64,000 bases of DNA from Peptoniphilus_A genitalis. GTDB lineage: Bacteria; Bacillota; Clostridia; Tissierellales; Peptoniphilaceae. The notes under the pieces are model-generated. The model worked only from the letters and a program-made list of their open reading frames with translations. It did no database searches and had not been told where the DNA came from. The stretch lies in assembly GCF_949769225.1 (NCBI RefSeq), contig NZ_CATKPB010000006.1; one strand, 5' to 3'. A program made the translations under genes and the position numbers. This document shows, in pieces, positions 15,886-24,178 of the stretch (position 1 is its first letter; each line of letters begins with the position of its first letter).

Positions 15886-17139
15886 ATGAATATTTCATTT
15901 AATGTCATGCAAACTGTTGGATTTGCAATAATAGTTTTTTACATAGGTAAACTTATTAGAAGCAAAGTCAAATTTTTTCAAACATTTTGTGTACCTGCAC
16001 CAGTAATAGGAGGATTCCTTTTTGCAATAATTAGATTCTTATTACAACTTGGTGGAATTTGTACTTTCGAATTTGACCAAACACTAAAAGATCCATTCAT
16101 GATGGTATTCTTCACATCAATTGGTGTAGGAGCAGACCTTGAAACACTTAAAAAAGGAGGAAAAGGTTTTATCCTTTTTGTATTAGTTTCAACTGTATTA
16201 GTTATATTCCAAGACGCCATTGGACTTGTACTTTCACAAGTTACAGGAGTAGATTCACTACTTGGTTTAATTTGTGGTTCAGTTACAATGGTAGGTGGAC
16301 ACGGTTCAGCAGGAGCTTGGGGTACAACTTTTGAAGAACAAGGTCTTGTTAACGCGTCAACATTTGGTATGGCGGCAGCTACATTCGGTGTAATCATGGG
16401 ATCATTAATTGGTGGACCTATTGGTTCTACACTTATTAGAAAGCATAAATTAGCTAGTCCACTTGACAAAAACGGTTCTAATATTGACGTTCTTGAAAAT
16501 TTAGAAAAGAACAATGCTGGAGAAAGCTATAAGAAAGTTGTTCCACTAGAAGCATTAGATTTTATCAAAGTTTTAGGACTTATCTTTGTATCAGTTGGAC
16601 TTGGCGCTATTCTTCAAGTGTTCATCAAAGAACATGTTTCTATTATGGGTAACCCATTAAGCTTACCAGCTTATGTAACTGCCATGATTCTTGCAGGTAT
16701 TTTTGTAAATACAATTGGTAAGAAAGGCTCAAAATGGGCAGTTGATGATAGAGCAAACTCTATCTGTGGTGATGTTGGACTTAATGTATTCTTAGTAATG
16801 GCACTTATAGACATCAACCTACTAGACCTAAAGGAAGTTGCAGGACCAATGCTTGTAATTCTATTTGCACAAACTATATTCATGGCATTCTATGCTTACT
16901 TCATTAACTATTGGGTTATGGGTAGAGATTATGATGCAGCTGTTTTATCAGGTGGTATTTGTGGATTTGGTATGGGCGCTACTTACAACGCACTTGCAAA
17001 CATGGACTCAATTACTGAAAGATTTGGTCCATCTCCAAAAGCATACTTTATACTACCAATGGTAGGAGCTTTTGCAATTGATATCATTAACTCATTCTTT
17101 ATAACAGTATTCTTAAATGTTGCTCAAACATTAAGATAA
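15886..17139 (+). CDS. gltS: Sodium/glutamate symporter (GltS, ESS family)
   Basis: A 417-residue membrane protein with about ten hydrophobic segments. Two re-entrant family motifs are clear: CGSVTMVGGHGSAGAWG near residue 127 and GGICGFGMGATYNALANM near 350, preceded by FTSIGVGADLETLKKGG. It imports glutamate with Na+, which fits an amino-acid fermenter and gives substrate to the proline genes upstream. AAGGAGGG precedes the ATG. It has its own terminators on both sides, so it is a single-gene unit. Confidence 0.92.
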   Translation: MNISFNVMQTVGFAIIVFYIGKLIRSKVKFFQTFCVPAPVIGGFLFAIIRFLLQLGGICTFEFDQTLKDPFMMVFFTSIGVGADLETLKKGGKGFILFVLVSTVLVIFQDAIGLVLSQVTGVDSLLGLICGSVTMVGGHGSAGAWGTTFEEQGLVNASTFGMAAATFGVIMGSLIGGPIGSTLIRKHKLASPLDKNGSNIDVLENLEKNNAGESYKKVVPLEALDFIKVLGLIFVSVGLGAILQVFIKEHVSIMGNPLSLPAYVTAMILAGIFVNTIGKKGSKWAVDDRANSICGDVGLNVFLVMALIDINLLDLKEVAGPMLVILFAQTIFMAFYAYFINYWVMGRDYDAAVLSGGICGFGMGATYNALANMDSITERFGPSPKAYFILPMVGAFAIDIINSFFITVFLNVAQTLR

Positions 17140-17151
17140 TAGTAAATTATT

Positions 17152-17187
17152 TAAGACCACGAAGTTAGACTTTGTGGTCTTTTTTTG
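17152..17187 (+). terminator. Terminator of gltS
   Basis: AAGACCACGAAGT pairs with ACTTTGTGGTCTT, then seven Ts. Confidence 0.9.
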
Positions 17188-17329
17188 ATCTATAAAAGCT
17201 GCTTGTTATTTATATTTGAAAGTCAGGGAAAACTGTATGCATTAAAGAAATGTTCTTTTGTTAATAAAAATATTTTCGTGAATATAAATAAATGAGTGAG
17301 TTAATAAATATAGTAAGAGAGGAGTTAAT

Positions 17330-18262
17330 ATGAGCACAAAAAAAGAAATAAAATACTTTTTATTTATAGTTTTTTTTCTAGATTTTTTGATAGGAATTAC
17401 ATGTAAATATTTTTATAAAGTAGATAATGCAGGGGTTATAACACTTGTTATGAGTTTAGTTCCTGCTTTTATTGCAATTTTATTAGAAAAAGATTTTAAG
17501 TTAAAAGATTTATCTAAAGATAAATTTAGTGTGATATATTCCTTATACTTCATATTATTTATATTTTTTTACATATTGTCATTCTTTTCAGAAAAAGTTT
17601 TAAACAAGATTGATTATGTCGTGTATTTAGGTTGGCTAATTAGTCTTTATGTACTAACGATAGATGATAAAAGATTAAGAGGAAAATTTAATTTTGCTTT
17701 ATTTCTTAAATGGGCTTTTGTTGTAATTGTATTAGATATATTTAGAATGGGGATATTAAATTTTTATTTTCAATCAGAAGTGGATTTTACTGATCTTTTT
17801 AATAGATTAGCTGGGACCTTAACCCTAGGATTAATCAGTACAACTTTTAATTTAATATTTACTATGGGTGAAGAATATGGTTGGAGATATTTTTCACAAA
17901 CAAGACTTCAATCATTATATGGCAATAGAATAGGAGTTTTGTTAACTGGTCTTATGTGGGGCTTGGCTCATTTTCCTTTGTATTGTTTGGTATTTTATTC
18001 TGGAATAGAAGGTTTCTACGCAGGTATTGAAATTACTGTATTTTGTATTGGCATTGGGATAGTACTTGGACTCATCTACATGGAGAGTAGAAGCGTTATT
18101 ATGGTAACCTTAATCCATCTTTTGCACAATATGTTTATGACTAATTTCACGAGTGTAGAATACAATCAAGATTTTATTTTTACAAAAGAATTTTTACTTG
18201 TATCTGTAATAATTAATATAGTTTTTTATACTCCATTTTTATTAAATAAAAAGTATAAATGA
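17330..18262 (+). CDS. CPBP-family intramembrane protease
   Basis: A 310-residue polytopic membrane protein with about eight hydrophobic segments. The C-terminal half carries the three CPBP (Abi) motifs: EEYGWRYF near residue 183, MWGLAHFPLY near 208, and LIHLLHNMF near 262. The paired Glu and the His residues should form the active site. These enzymes cleave membrane-embedded peptides (prenyl-protein type) or confer bacteriocin self-immunity; the target is unknown. GAGAGGAGTT lies upstream. No bacteriocin gene is seen next to it. Confidence 0.88.
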   Translation: MSTKKEIKYFLFIVFFLDFLIGITCKYFYKVDNAGVITLVMSLVPAFIAILLEKDFKLKDLSKDKFSVIYSLYFILFIFFYILSFFSEKVLNKIDYVVYLGWLISLYVLTIDDKRLRGKFNFALFLKWAFVVIVLDIFRMGILNFYFQSEVDFTDLFNRLAGTLTLGLISTTFNLIFTMGEEYGWRYFSQTRLQSLYGNRIGVLLTGLMWGLAHFPLYCLVFYSGIEGFYAGIEITVFCIGIGIVLGLIYMESRSVIMVTLIHLLHNMFMTNFTSVEYNQDFIFTKEFLLVSVIINIVFYTPFLLNKKYK

Positions 18263-18504
18263 ATTTTAACTTGAATTAAAAAGTTATCCATTCTTTATAG
18301 ATAATGACAAAATTGTTGTATTGGGGTAATTAATTATTATCATCATATATTTTATGAATTTGTAATTATAAGGAGTTAAAATCTTGCGGTTTTTAGAAAG
18401 CCCACAAAGTTTTTAATATTTAGTATAAAATTTTTCGTGGAGTTTTGACAAATATTTCTACATAATATCCAGCATACCCAATTTCAAATATTTTTGGACT
18501 TAGG

Positions 18505-18722
18505 ATGATTTTCACAGATATCTTTGCTCCAGACCAGGTGAGAGATGAAATTAAGAAAGAATAATAAAAAAGATTATAGACAATCCTTTTGACGTCAACT
18601 TGGTAATGATTCATAGAGAAATTAAGAAATTAAATAAAATGCTTATGATAAGTGAAGTGGAAATTATCACTTGTGTAACAGATAATTCAAAAATTTTTGA
18701 TTATAGGTTAAATGAAAGCTAA
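18505..18722 (+). pseudogene. Possible decayed gene, two reading frames
   Basis: Frame one reads MIFTDIFAPDQVRDEIKKE and stops at 18564. A second frame, offset by two, runs 18573-18722 (DNPFDVNLVMIHREIKKL and onward) and looks coding in composition. Together they suggest a frameshifted remnant of ~70 codons. I do not recognise the family. Nothing else is supported in the 546-bp gap 18263-18808. Confidence 0.3.
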
Positions 18723-18808
18723 AAAATACCTTTTAAGAGTAATTAAACTTTACAAGTGTAGGAGTCTATTGTAAAATAATCCTCTAACAAAAAATAAGGG
18801 GGAAGATT

Positions 18809-19537
18809 GTGGAAAGATTTAAGCACAAAAATTTACAAAAATTTCAAATTTTAAATGGAGCTCAGCTTAAATATATTGCCTTTGCTTCCATGTTAATTGA
18901 TCACATAAACAAGGCACTAATCTGGCCCAACTTAGAAGGTGGAGGAGCTTTGCAATTTATAAGTTCTATCTTTGATGTAATAGGACGAATTGCCTTCCCT
19001 CTCTTTTCCTTCTTTATAGTGGAAGGATTTTTTAGGACACATGACAAAAAGAAATACCTTCTTAACTTATTAGTCTTTGCGGTGATATCAGAAATCCCTT
19101 ACGATATGTTTTCGTCGAAAGTCATATTAGAGTTTAGACTTAACAACGTCTTGTTTTCTCTCGCCTTATCCCTAATTAGCATTTGGATACTAGATGAGTT
19201 TAGAAAAAGATACGAGGATAAACTTGGAAAGTTTTGGATTCTTATTTCTATTCCGCTTTTAATTATTATGTTTTTTGTGTCCAACTTTGTATCAGGCGAC
19301 TACGACTTTCATGCAATCTTGACAGCCTTTGTCTTCTATATACTTTATGAGAGACCAGTGGCTGGAGCAATCTGTGCCTACCTTACAATAGTAAAAGAAG
19401 TTTGGTCCATCTTAGGATTTGGCCTTACGATTGTATATAACGGAGAGAAGGGAAAACAGAATAAAATTTTTAATTATTTATTTTATCCAGTCCATCTTTT
19501 TATACTTGGACTCTTGAGATTTTATTTTAATATTTAA
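18809..19537 (+). CDS. TraX family membrane protein
   Basis: A 242-residue membrane protein with about seven hydrophobic segments. It shows the TraX signature: LKYIAFASMLIDHI near residue 19, IGRIAFPLFSFFIVEGFFRTHDKKKYL near 55, and ISEIPYDM near 94. TraX proteins are acyltransferase-related; in F plasmids TraX acetylates pilin, but chromosomal copies in Firmicutes have no proven substrate. GTG start with AAGGGGGA six bases before. No conjugation genes lie nearby, so a conjugative role is unlikely here. Confidence 0.88.
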   Translation: MERFKHKNLQKFQILNGAQLKYIAFASMLIDHINKALIWPNLEGGGALQFISSIFDVIGRIAFPLFSFFIVEGFFRTHDKKKYLLNLLVFAVISEIPYDMFSSKVILEFRLNNVLFSLALSLISIWILDEFRKRYEDKLGKFWILISIPLLIIMFFVSNFVSGDYDFHAILTAFVFYILYERPVAGAICAYLTIVKEVWSILGFGLTIVYNGEKGKQNKIFNYLFYPVHLFILGLLRFYFNI

Positions 19538-19538
19538 G

Positions 19539-19563
19539 GAGGCAGGCTTGCCTCTTTTTTTAT
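19539..19563 (+). terminator. Terminator of the TraX gene
   Basis: GAGGCA and TGCCTC form a short GC-rich stem with seven Ts behind it. Confidence 0.85.
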
Positions 19564-19790
19564 TTTTATTTTTGTAAGCAATTTAAAAAGACCATAAAGA
19601 ATTGTCATATAATATAGAAGAAAGTGATCTCAAAATCTTTTAACTTTAAGTAAATATCCAAGGGTTTTCCAAGGGCTTTTTGAAAGAAAAGTGCTAATTG
19701 ACCTAAGCTTATAAATGACCTTGAAAAAGATAATGATTTCATCTAAAATAGAAATGTAACGAAGTACATAAAATTTTAAGGAGGATGTAA

Positions 19791-20732
19791 ATGAAAGCGT
19801 TAATGGTAGATTACATGTCAGACGTAATTGACAAGGGACTTGAAGAAAGAGGTATTGAACTTGATAAGGTTATGCTTCCAACTTCAGAAAAATTAGCAGA
19901 AATTATTGAACCTTATGATTTCCTATTCATGAGAGTTGACCCATTCATCAACAAGGAAGTTCTTGATGCTGCTAAAAACTTAAAGGCAATTTTTGTTGGT
20001 TCAACAGGAACTAACCACATTGACCTTGAATATGCTAAGGAAAAAAATATTCCAGTTAAAAACTCTCCAGGACAAAACGCAAATGCAGTTGCTGAACTTG
20101 TTTTTGCTAAGGCTCTTGACCTATACAGAAACTCTGTACAAGCTCAAAACGAAGTTAAGGGTGGAATCTGGAACAAATATAGATGGATTGGTAGAGAACT
20201 TAGAAACAAGACTCTAGGAATTTGTGGTTTTGGTGCAATCGGAAGAAGAGTTGCTGAAATCGCTAATGTATTCCATATGGATGTTCTTGCTTATGACCCA
20301 TTCCTAAAACCAGAAGACATTAAAGTTGATTATGTTAAACTTGTTGATTTCGACGAAATCGTTAAAAACTCTGACATTATCACTCTTCACATGCCACTAA
20401 CTCCAGACACTAAGGATCTTTTTGGAGCAAAAGAATTCGAAAAGATGAAAGATGGAGCTTGCATTATCAACGCTGCACGTGGTGGAATTGTTAACGAAGA
20501 TGACCTATACGACTACATCAAGAATGGCAAACTAGGTGGAGCAAACTTAGATACACTTTCTAACGAACTTGGCTCTGGCGGACTTGACACTCAAGATGTT
20601 CCAGTAGAAAGTAAATTATTCGAACTTGACAGACTTTATGTAACTCCACACATTGGTGGATCAACAATTGATGCTCAAGACGATATCGGAAATGTAATCC
20701 TAAGAAACTTTGATGAACTTTTCGGAAAATAA
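19791..20732 (+). CDS. D-2-hydroxyacid dehydrogenase
   Basis: A 313-residue NAD-dependent dehydrogenase of the SerA/LdhA superfamily. The nucleotide-binding motif is GICGFGAIGRRVAEIA near residue 143; catalytic Arg lies in NAARGG near 231 and catalytic His in TPHIGGST near 285. In the usual catalytic Glu region the sequence is LDTLSNELG. The substrate cannot be read from sequence: a branched-chain 2-oxo acid or 3-phosphoglycerate are both possible. AAGGAGGATG site. Its regular codon use (AAC, CTT, GAA) resembles that of gltS and the hut genes, hinting at high expression. Confidence 0.88.
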   Translation: MKALMVDYMSDVIDKGLEERGIELDKVMLPTSEKLAEIIEPYDFLFMRVDPFINKEVLDAAKNLKAIFVGSTGTNHIDLEYAKEKNIPVKNSPGQNANAVAELVFAKALDLYRNSVQAQNEVKGGIWNKYRWIGRELRNKTLGICGFGAIGRRVAEIANVFHMDVLAYDPFLKPEDIKVDYVKLVDFDEIVKNSDIITLHMPLTPDTKDLFGAKEFEKMKDGACIINAARGGIVNEDDLYDYIKNGKLGGANLDTLSNELGSGGLDTQDVPVESKLFELDRLYVTPHIGGSTIDAQDDIGNVILRNFDELFGK

Positions 20733-20755
20733 GAATAAATAAAATTTAAATTTTA

Positions 20756-20790
20756 AGGGCTGCTTGCTTAGGTGAGCAGTCTTTTTTTCT
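20756..20790 (+). terminator. Intrinsic terminator
   Basis: GGCTGCTTGC pairs imperfectly with GTGAGCAGTC, then seven Ts. Confidence 0.75.
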
Positions 20791-20897
20791 TGCAAACAAA
20801 TAGTTTTGTTGACAGGAAAAATAATTAAGGATAAAGTTTATTTAAGTAAAATATAAAAGCTTATAAAGCAAAATTTTTTAGACCAAAAGGAGGCTGC

Positions 20898-22508
20898 ATG
20901 AAGGACTACTATTCACTTGTGATTTTATTTTTTGTCTTAATTGGACTTATCTTCTTCTACAACTTCTACGTGAAGCAGAGAAATGAAAAAATTTTAAGAC
21001 AAGAGATAATAAAGAATTTTGGAAAAGTTCATTCTAAGAAGTTCAAGGGAAAAATCAATGGACTACATAAGAGGCTTGGAGGAAATGTTAGTGACATCAC
21101 AGCCAATGACTTAAACCTTGACGAAATTTTAGAGAAGATGAACCACTCTATGTCAAAAATGGGACTAGAATATTTTTACTATAGACTTAGGGATTTAATT
21201 TTAGATAAGGATGAACTTACAAGACTTCAAGAGAAGAGAAAAATTTATAAAGATAGGGAAGAAGATCTTGAGGATTTACAATTTCAACTTGGTAAGCTTG
21301 GTTACTTTAAGGAAGACCTACTTGAGCTTGTGGAAGAAGAAATTAAAATTCAAAGAGAGCTTGCTCTTGCTGCAAGGATTTTTTCTTTTACGGCACTTTA
21401 CATCTTGATTTTATTTATAACTTTAAGAGCTCAGGCAATTTTATTTATCTTTGGCCTCTTGGCAGCAAATACCTTCATCTACAAAAAATTTAACGAGATG
21501 ACTTTTGGAAAATTAGAGGCCCTAGTTAGGCTCAAGAGTCTTCTCAATGTATCAGAAGGCTTGATTAAAAATAAAAGCCAAGTTTTCAAAGATGAAATTG
21601 AGGAAATAGAAAATATTTTAACAGAGCTTGGTCCCTTAAAGAGGAGCTTGAGGTCCTTTGGATTTTTGACAGGCAACATGGAGATGGACTTCGCAGAAAC
21701 TTACAAGAATATTTTGTTTTTGTCAGAGGCAAGGAGTTTTTCAAAAACTCAAAAATATTTTAAAGTCTACAAGGACGAAATCTTTAGACTTTATTACCTC
21801 TTGGGAAAAATCGACTGCGAGATAGGAATTATTTCTCTATCAAAGGCCTACGAGACTGGAGAAGTAAAATTTGGAAATAAAATTTTTGGAAAAAATCTCT
21901 ACAACCCTTTGATAAGGAATCCTGTTTCCAATGACCTTGACTTGGACAAGTCAATTATCTTGACAGGGTCCAATGCATCAGGCAAGTCAACATATCTTAG
22001 GACTCTTGGAATAAACGTGGTATTTGCCCTTAGTTTTGGAATCTTCTTTGGAGAAGAATTTGAAATCAAACCAATAAAAATCACTTCAGCCATAGACATC
22101 AGCGACTCAATAATGAAAAACCTCTCTTACTTCATGGCAGAGTCCAAGGCAATTGGCGACATGATAGAAGATGAGAGCGAAAAAATAATTTTGCTAGACG
22201 AAATCTTTAGGGGAACTAACACCATTGACAGGATTGCATCGGCAACAGCAACCTTAAAATACTTGGCAAAGAATAATCACGTCATAGCAGCAACCCACGA
22301 CATCGAACTTACAATTCTTTTAAAAGATTTATTCGCAAACAAACACTTTGAAGAAAAGATAGAAGATGGGGACATAAAGTTTGACTATCTTTTAAAAGAT
22401 GGACCAGCCACAAGTCGTAACGCCATTGCAATCTTGGATAGTCTAAATTATCCAAGAGAGATAATAGAAGAAGCAAAGAATCTTTCGAGAGAGATGGAAG
22501 AAAAATAA
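20898..22508 (+). CDS. Membrane-anchored MutS-like ATPase
   Basis: A 536-residue protein. Hydrophobic segments lie at about residues 5-25 and 157-195, so it is bound to the membrane, unlike true MutS. The C-terminal third is the MutS ATPase domain: Walker A GSNASGKSTYLRT near 354, SYFMAESKAIGDM near 410, Walker B IILLDEIFRGTN near 430, THDIELT near 470. The DNA mismatch-reading domain is absent. This short MutS group is widespread in Firmicutes and unstudied. AAGGAGG site; single gene between terminators. Confidence 0.85.
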   Translation: MKDYYSLVILFFVLIGLIFFYNFYVKQRNEKILRQEIIKNFGKVHSKKFKGKINGLHKRLGGNVSDITANDLNLDEILEKMNHSMSKMGLEYFYYRLRDLILDKDELTRLQEKRKIYKDREEDLEDLQFQLGKLGYFKEDLLELVEEEIKIQRELALAARIFSFTALYILILFITLRAQAILFIFGLLAANTFIYKKFNEMTFGKLEALVRLKSLLNVSEGLIKNKSQVFKDEIEEIENILTELGPLKRSLRSFGFLTGNMEMDFAETYKNILFLSEARSFSKTQKYFKVYKDEIFRLYYLLGKIDCEIGIISLSKAYETGEVKFGNKIFGKNLYNPLIRNPVSNDLDLDKSIILTGSNASGKSTYLRTLGINVVFALSFGIFFGEEFEIKPIKITSAIDISDSIMKNLSYFMAESKAIGDMIEDESEKIILLDEIFRGTNTIDRIASATATLKYLAKNNHVIAATHDIELTILLKDLFANKHFEEKIEDGDIKFDYLLKDGPATSRNAIAILDSLNYPREIIEEAKNLSREMEEK

Positions 22509-22519
22509 ATTTTAAGACC

Positions 22520-22554
22520 TTACTTAGGTAAAATTTTACCTAAGTAATTTTTTT
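22520..22554 (+). terminator. Terminator of the MutS-like gene
   Basis: A perfect palindrome TTACTTAGGTAAAA/TTTTACCTAAGTAA is followed by a run of Ts. Confidence 0.9.
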
Positions 22555-22627
22555 GCCTTTAATACTTGATTTTTATCCTTTATACTATTAATAAGTGAGA
22601 AAATGTTTTTATGACTGTGGGGGAAAG

Positions 22628-23233
22628 ATGAGAATTTATTTTACTAGACATGGGGAGACTGAGTGGAACAAGCTTGGTATTATCCAGGGACAATTAGACT
22701 CGGCATTAACTTCTGAGGGCATTGAGATGGGCAAAAGACTTAGGGAGATGTCTAAGGATCTTCACTTTGACAAGATCTATTCATCTGACCTTGGTCGTGC
22801 CTACGATACTGCAAGGTTAATTTGCCCTGACAGGGAGATTATTAAGACGCCCCTTCTTCGAGAAATTGATGTTGGGTCTTGGTCAGGAAAAAATATCAAG
22901 GATGTCAAAGTAGAGGATGAAGTCCTATACAAAAAATATTTTGAAGATCCAAAAAATTATGAAAGACCTGATGGAGAAAGTATCCATGACCTTAGAGATA
23001 GGGTGGAGAAATTTTTTGAGGAAGCAATTTATACAAATGAAGATGAAAATATTCTTCTTGTTACTCACGGCGTTACTATTGTTGCCATTTATTCTCTAAT
23101 TGAGGGGATTCCTATTGAAGACTTTTGGTCCAACAGGGTGAGACGAAATGGCGAGTTTAATATAGCGGATTACGAAGATGGGAGTTTTAAAATTATTAAG
23201 AAGGCTCCTAAGAATCCAGTGGATTCAATTTGA
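22628..23233 (+). CDS. Histidine phosphatase family protein
   Basis: A 201-residue phosphoglycerate-mutase-fold phosphatase. Active-site motif FTRHGETEWNKLG begins at residue 4 (RHG); the second His is in LLVTHGVTI near 147; IYSSDLGRAYDTA near 56 is also typical. Substrates in this family vary (phosphosugars, alpha-ribazole-5-phosphate, nucleotides), so none is assigned. Start at 22628, directly behind GGGGGAAAG; an upstream in-frame ATG lacks a site. Nine bases separate it from the next gene, so it begins the redox operon. Confidence 0.88.
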   Translation: MRIYFTRHGETEWNKLGIIQGQLDSALTSEGIEMGKRLREMSKDLHFDKIYSSDLGRAYDTARLICPDREIIKTPLLREIDVGSWSGKNIKDVKVEDEVLYKKYFEDPKNYERPDGESIHDLRDRVEKFFEEAIYTNEDENILLVTHGVTIVAIYSLIEGIPIEDFWSNRVRRNGEFNIADYEDGSFKIIKKAPKNPVDSI

Positions 23234-23242
23234 GGTGATTGC

Positions 23243-24178
23243 ATGAATACTTACGATTTAATAATTATTGGTGGAGGAGCAGCTGGTCTTAGTTCAGCAA
23301 TATATGCAGGCAGGGCTCTTTTAAAAACTCTTGTCATTGAAAAATTTTCCTATGGTGGCAGGGTCAACGATACTCCCAAGATTATAAATTATCCTGGCTT
23401 TAAGGAAATCTCTGGTAGAGATCTTATTAACGAATTTAGGAAGCAGGCAGAGAGCTTTTCTACAAATGAATTTGCCTTTGGAACTGTTAAGGAAATTGAA
23501 AAAACTGAAGATGGTTTTGTTCTAAGGACTTTGAGAAGGAAAGAATACACTGCCAAGGCTGTGATTATTGCAACGGGAACCTATGCCAAGATGCTAAATG
23601 TGCCTGGTGAAACTGAATTTGCAGGTCGTGGAGTTTCCTATTGTTCCACTTGTGATGCAGATTATTTTAAGGACAAGGACATACATATTTTAGGTTCTGG
23701 TGACTTGGCTCTTGAAGAGGCTGACTATCTTTCCAACTTTGCCAACTCTATTAACATGATAATTATCCACGAAGAAGGTGAGTTTGATGGCAACAAGTTG
23801 GAAGTGGAAAAAATAATGAAGAATCCAAAAATTTCCTACACTTGGAATTCAAAACTTGAGGGCATCAATGGAAATGAAAGAGTCAACAGTCTTGACATCC
23901 TAGACCTGTCTGACAATACCAAGACTAGGGTGACTTCTGATGGAATTTTTATTTTTGCAGGTATGAGTCCCAACTCCAACTTCGTCAAAAATTTTGTAGA
24001 AGTAGATGACTTTGGATTTATAAAAACTGACGAAGCTATGAGAACTTCTGTGGAAGGAATTTTTGCAGCAGGAGATATTAGGGACAAGGCCCTTAGACAA
24101 ATTGTAACTGCAGCCAATGATGGTGCAGTGGCAACAGTTTATGCAGAAAGATATATTAGGAAGAGGGGTGTCTTATGA
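23243..24178 (+). CDS. Thioredoxin reductase-like FAD protein
   Basis: A 311-residue flavoprotein of standard TrxB length. FAD motif IIGGGAAGLSSAIYAG at residues 8-23, ATGTYAKMLNVPGE near 112, redox pair CSTC near 133 (YCSTCDADYF), and the late FAD motif GIFAAGDIRDKALRQIVTAANDGAVAA-type stretch near 272. It should reduce a thioredoxin with NAD(P)H. The following gene overlaps it by four bases (ATGA) and carries a thioredoxin domain, its likely partner. The NADP-binding glycines read LGSGDLALEEA instead of the usual GGGDSA, so cofactor preference may differ. Confidence 0.88.
   Translation: MNTYDLIIIGGGAAGLSSAIYAGRALLKTLVIEKFSYGGRVNDTPKIINYPGFKEISGRDLINEFRKQAESFSTNEFAFGTVKEIEKTEDGFVLRTLRRKEYTAKAVIIATGTYAKMLNVPGETEFAGRGVSYCSTCDADYFKDKDIHILGSGDLALEEADYLSNFANSINMIIIHEEGEFDGNKLEVEKIMKNPKISYTWNSKLEGINGNERVNSLDILDLSDNTKTRVTSDGIFIFAGMSPNSNFVKNFVEVDDFGFIKTDEAMRTSVEGIFAAGDIRDKALRQIVTAANDGAVATVYAERYIRKRGVL

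Noticed and set aside
15978..16514. 178-codon minus-strand frame opposite gltS
   Set aside because: Proline/serine-rich antisense of a clear membrane protein; no ribosome site.
18420..18614. 64-codon minus-strand frame in the gap before traX
   Set aside because: No ribosome site and no recognisable sequence; the plus strand gives a better reading as a decayed gene.
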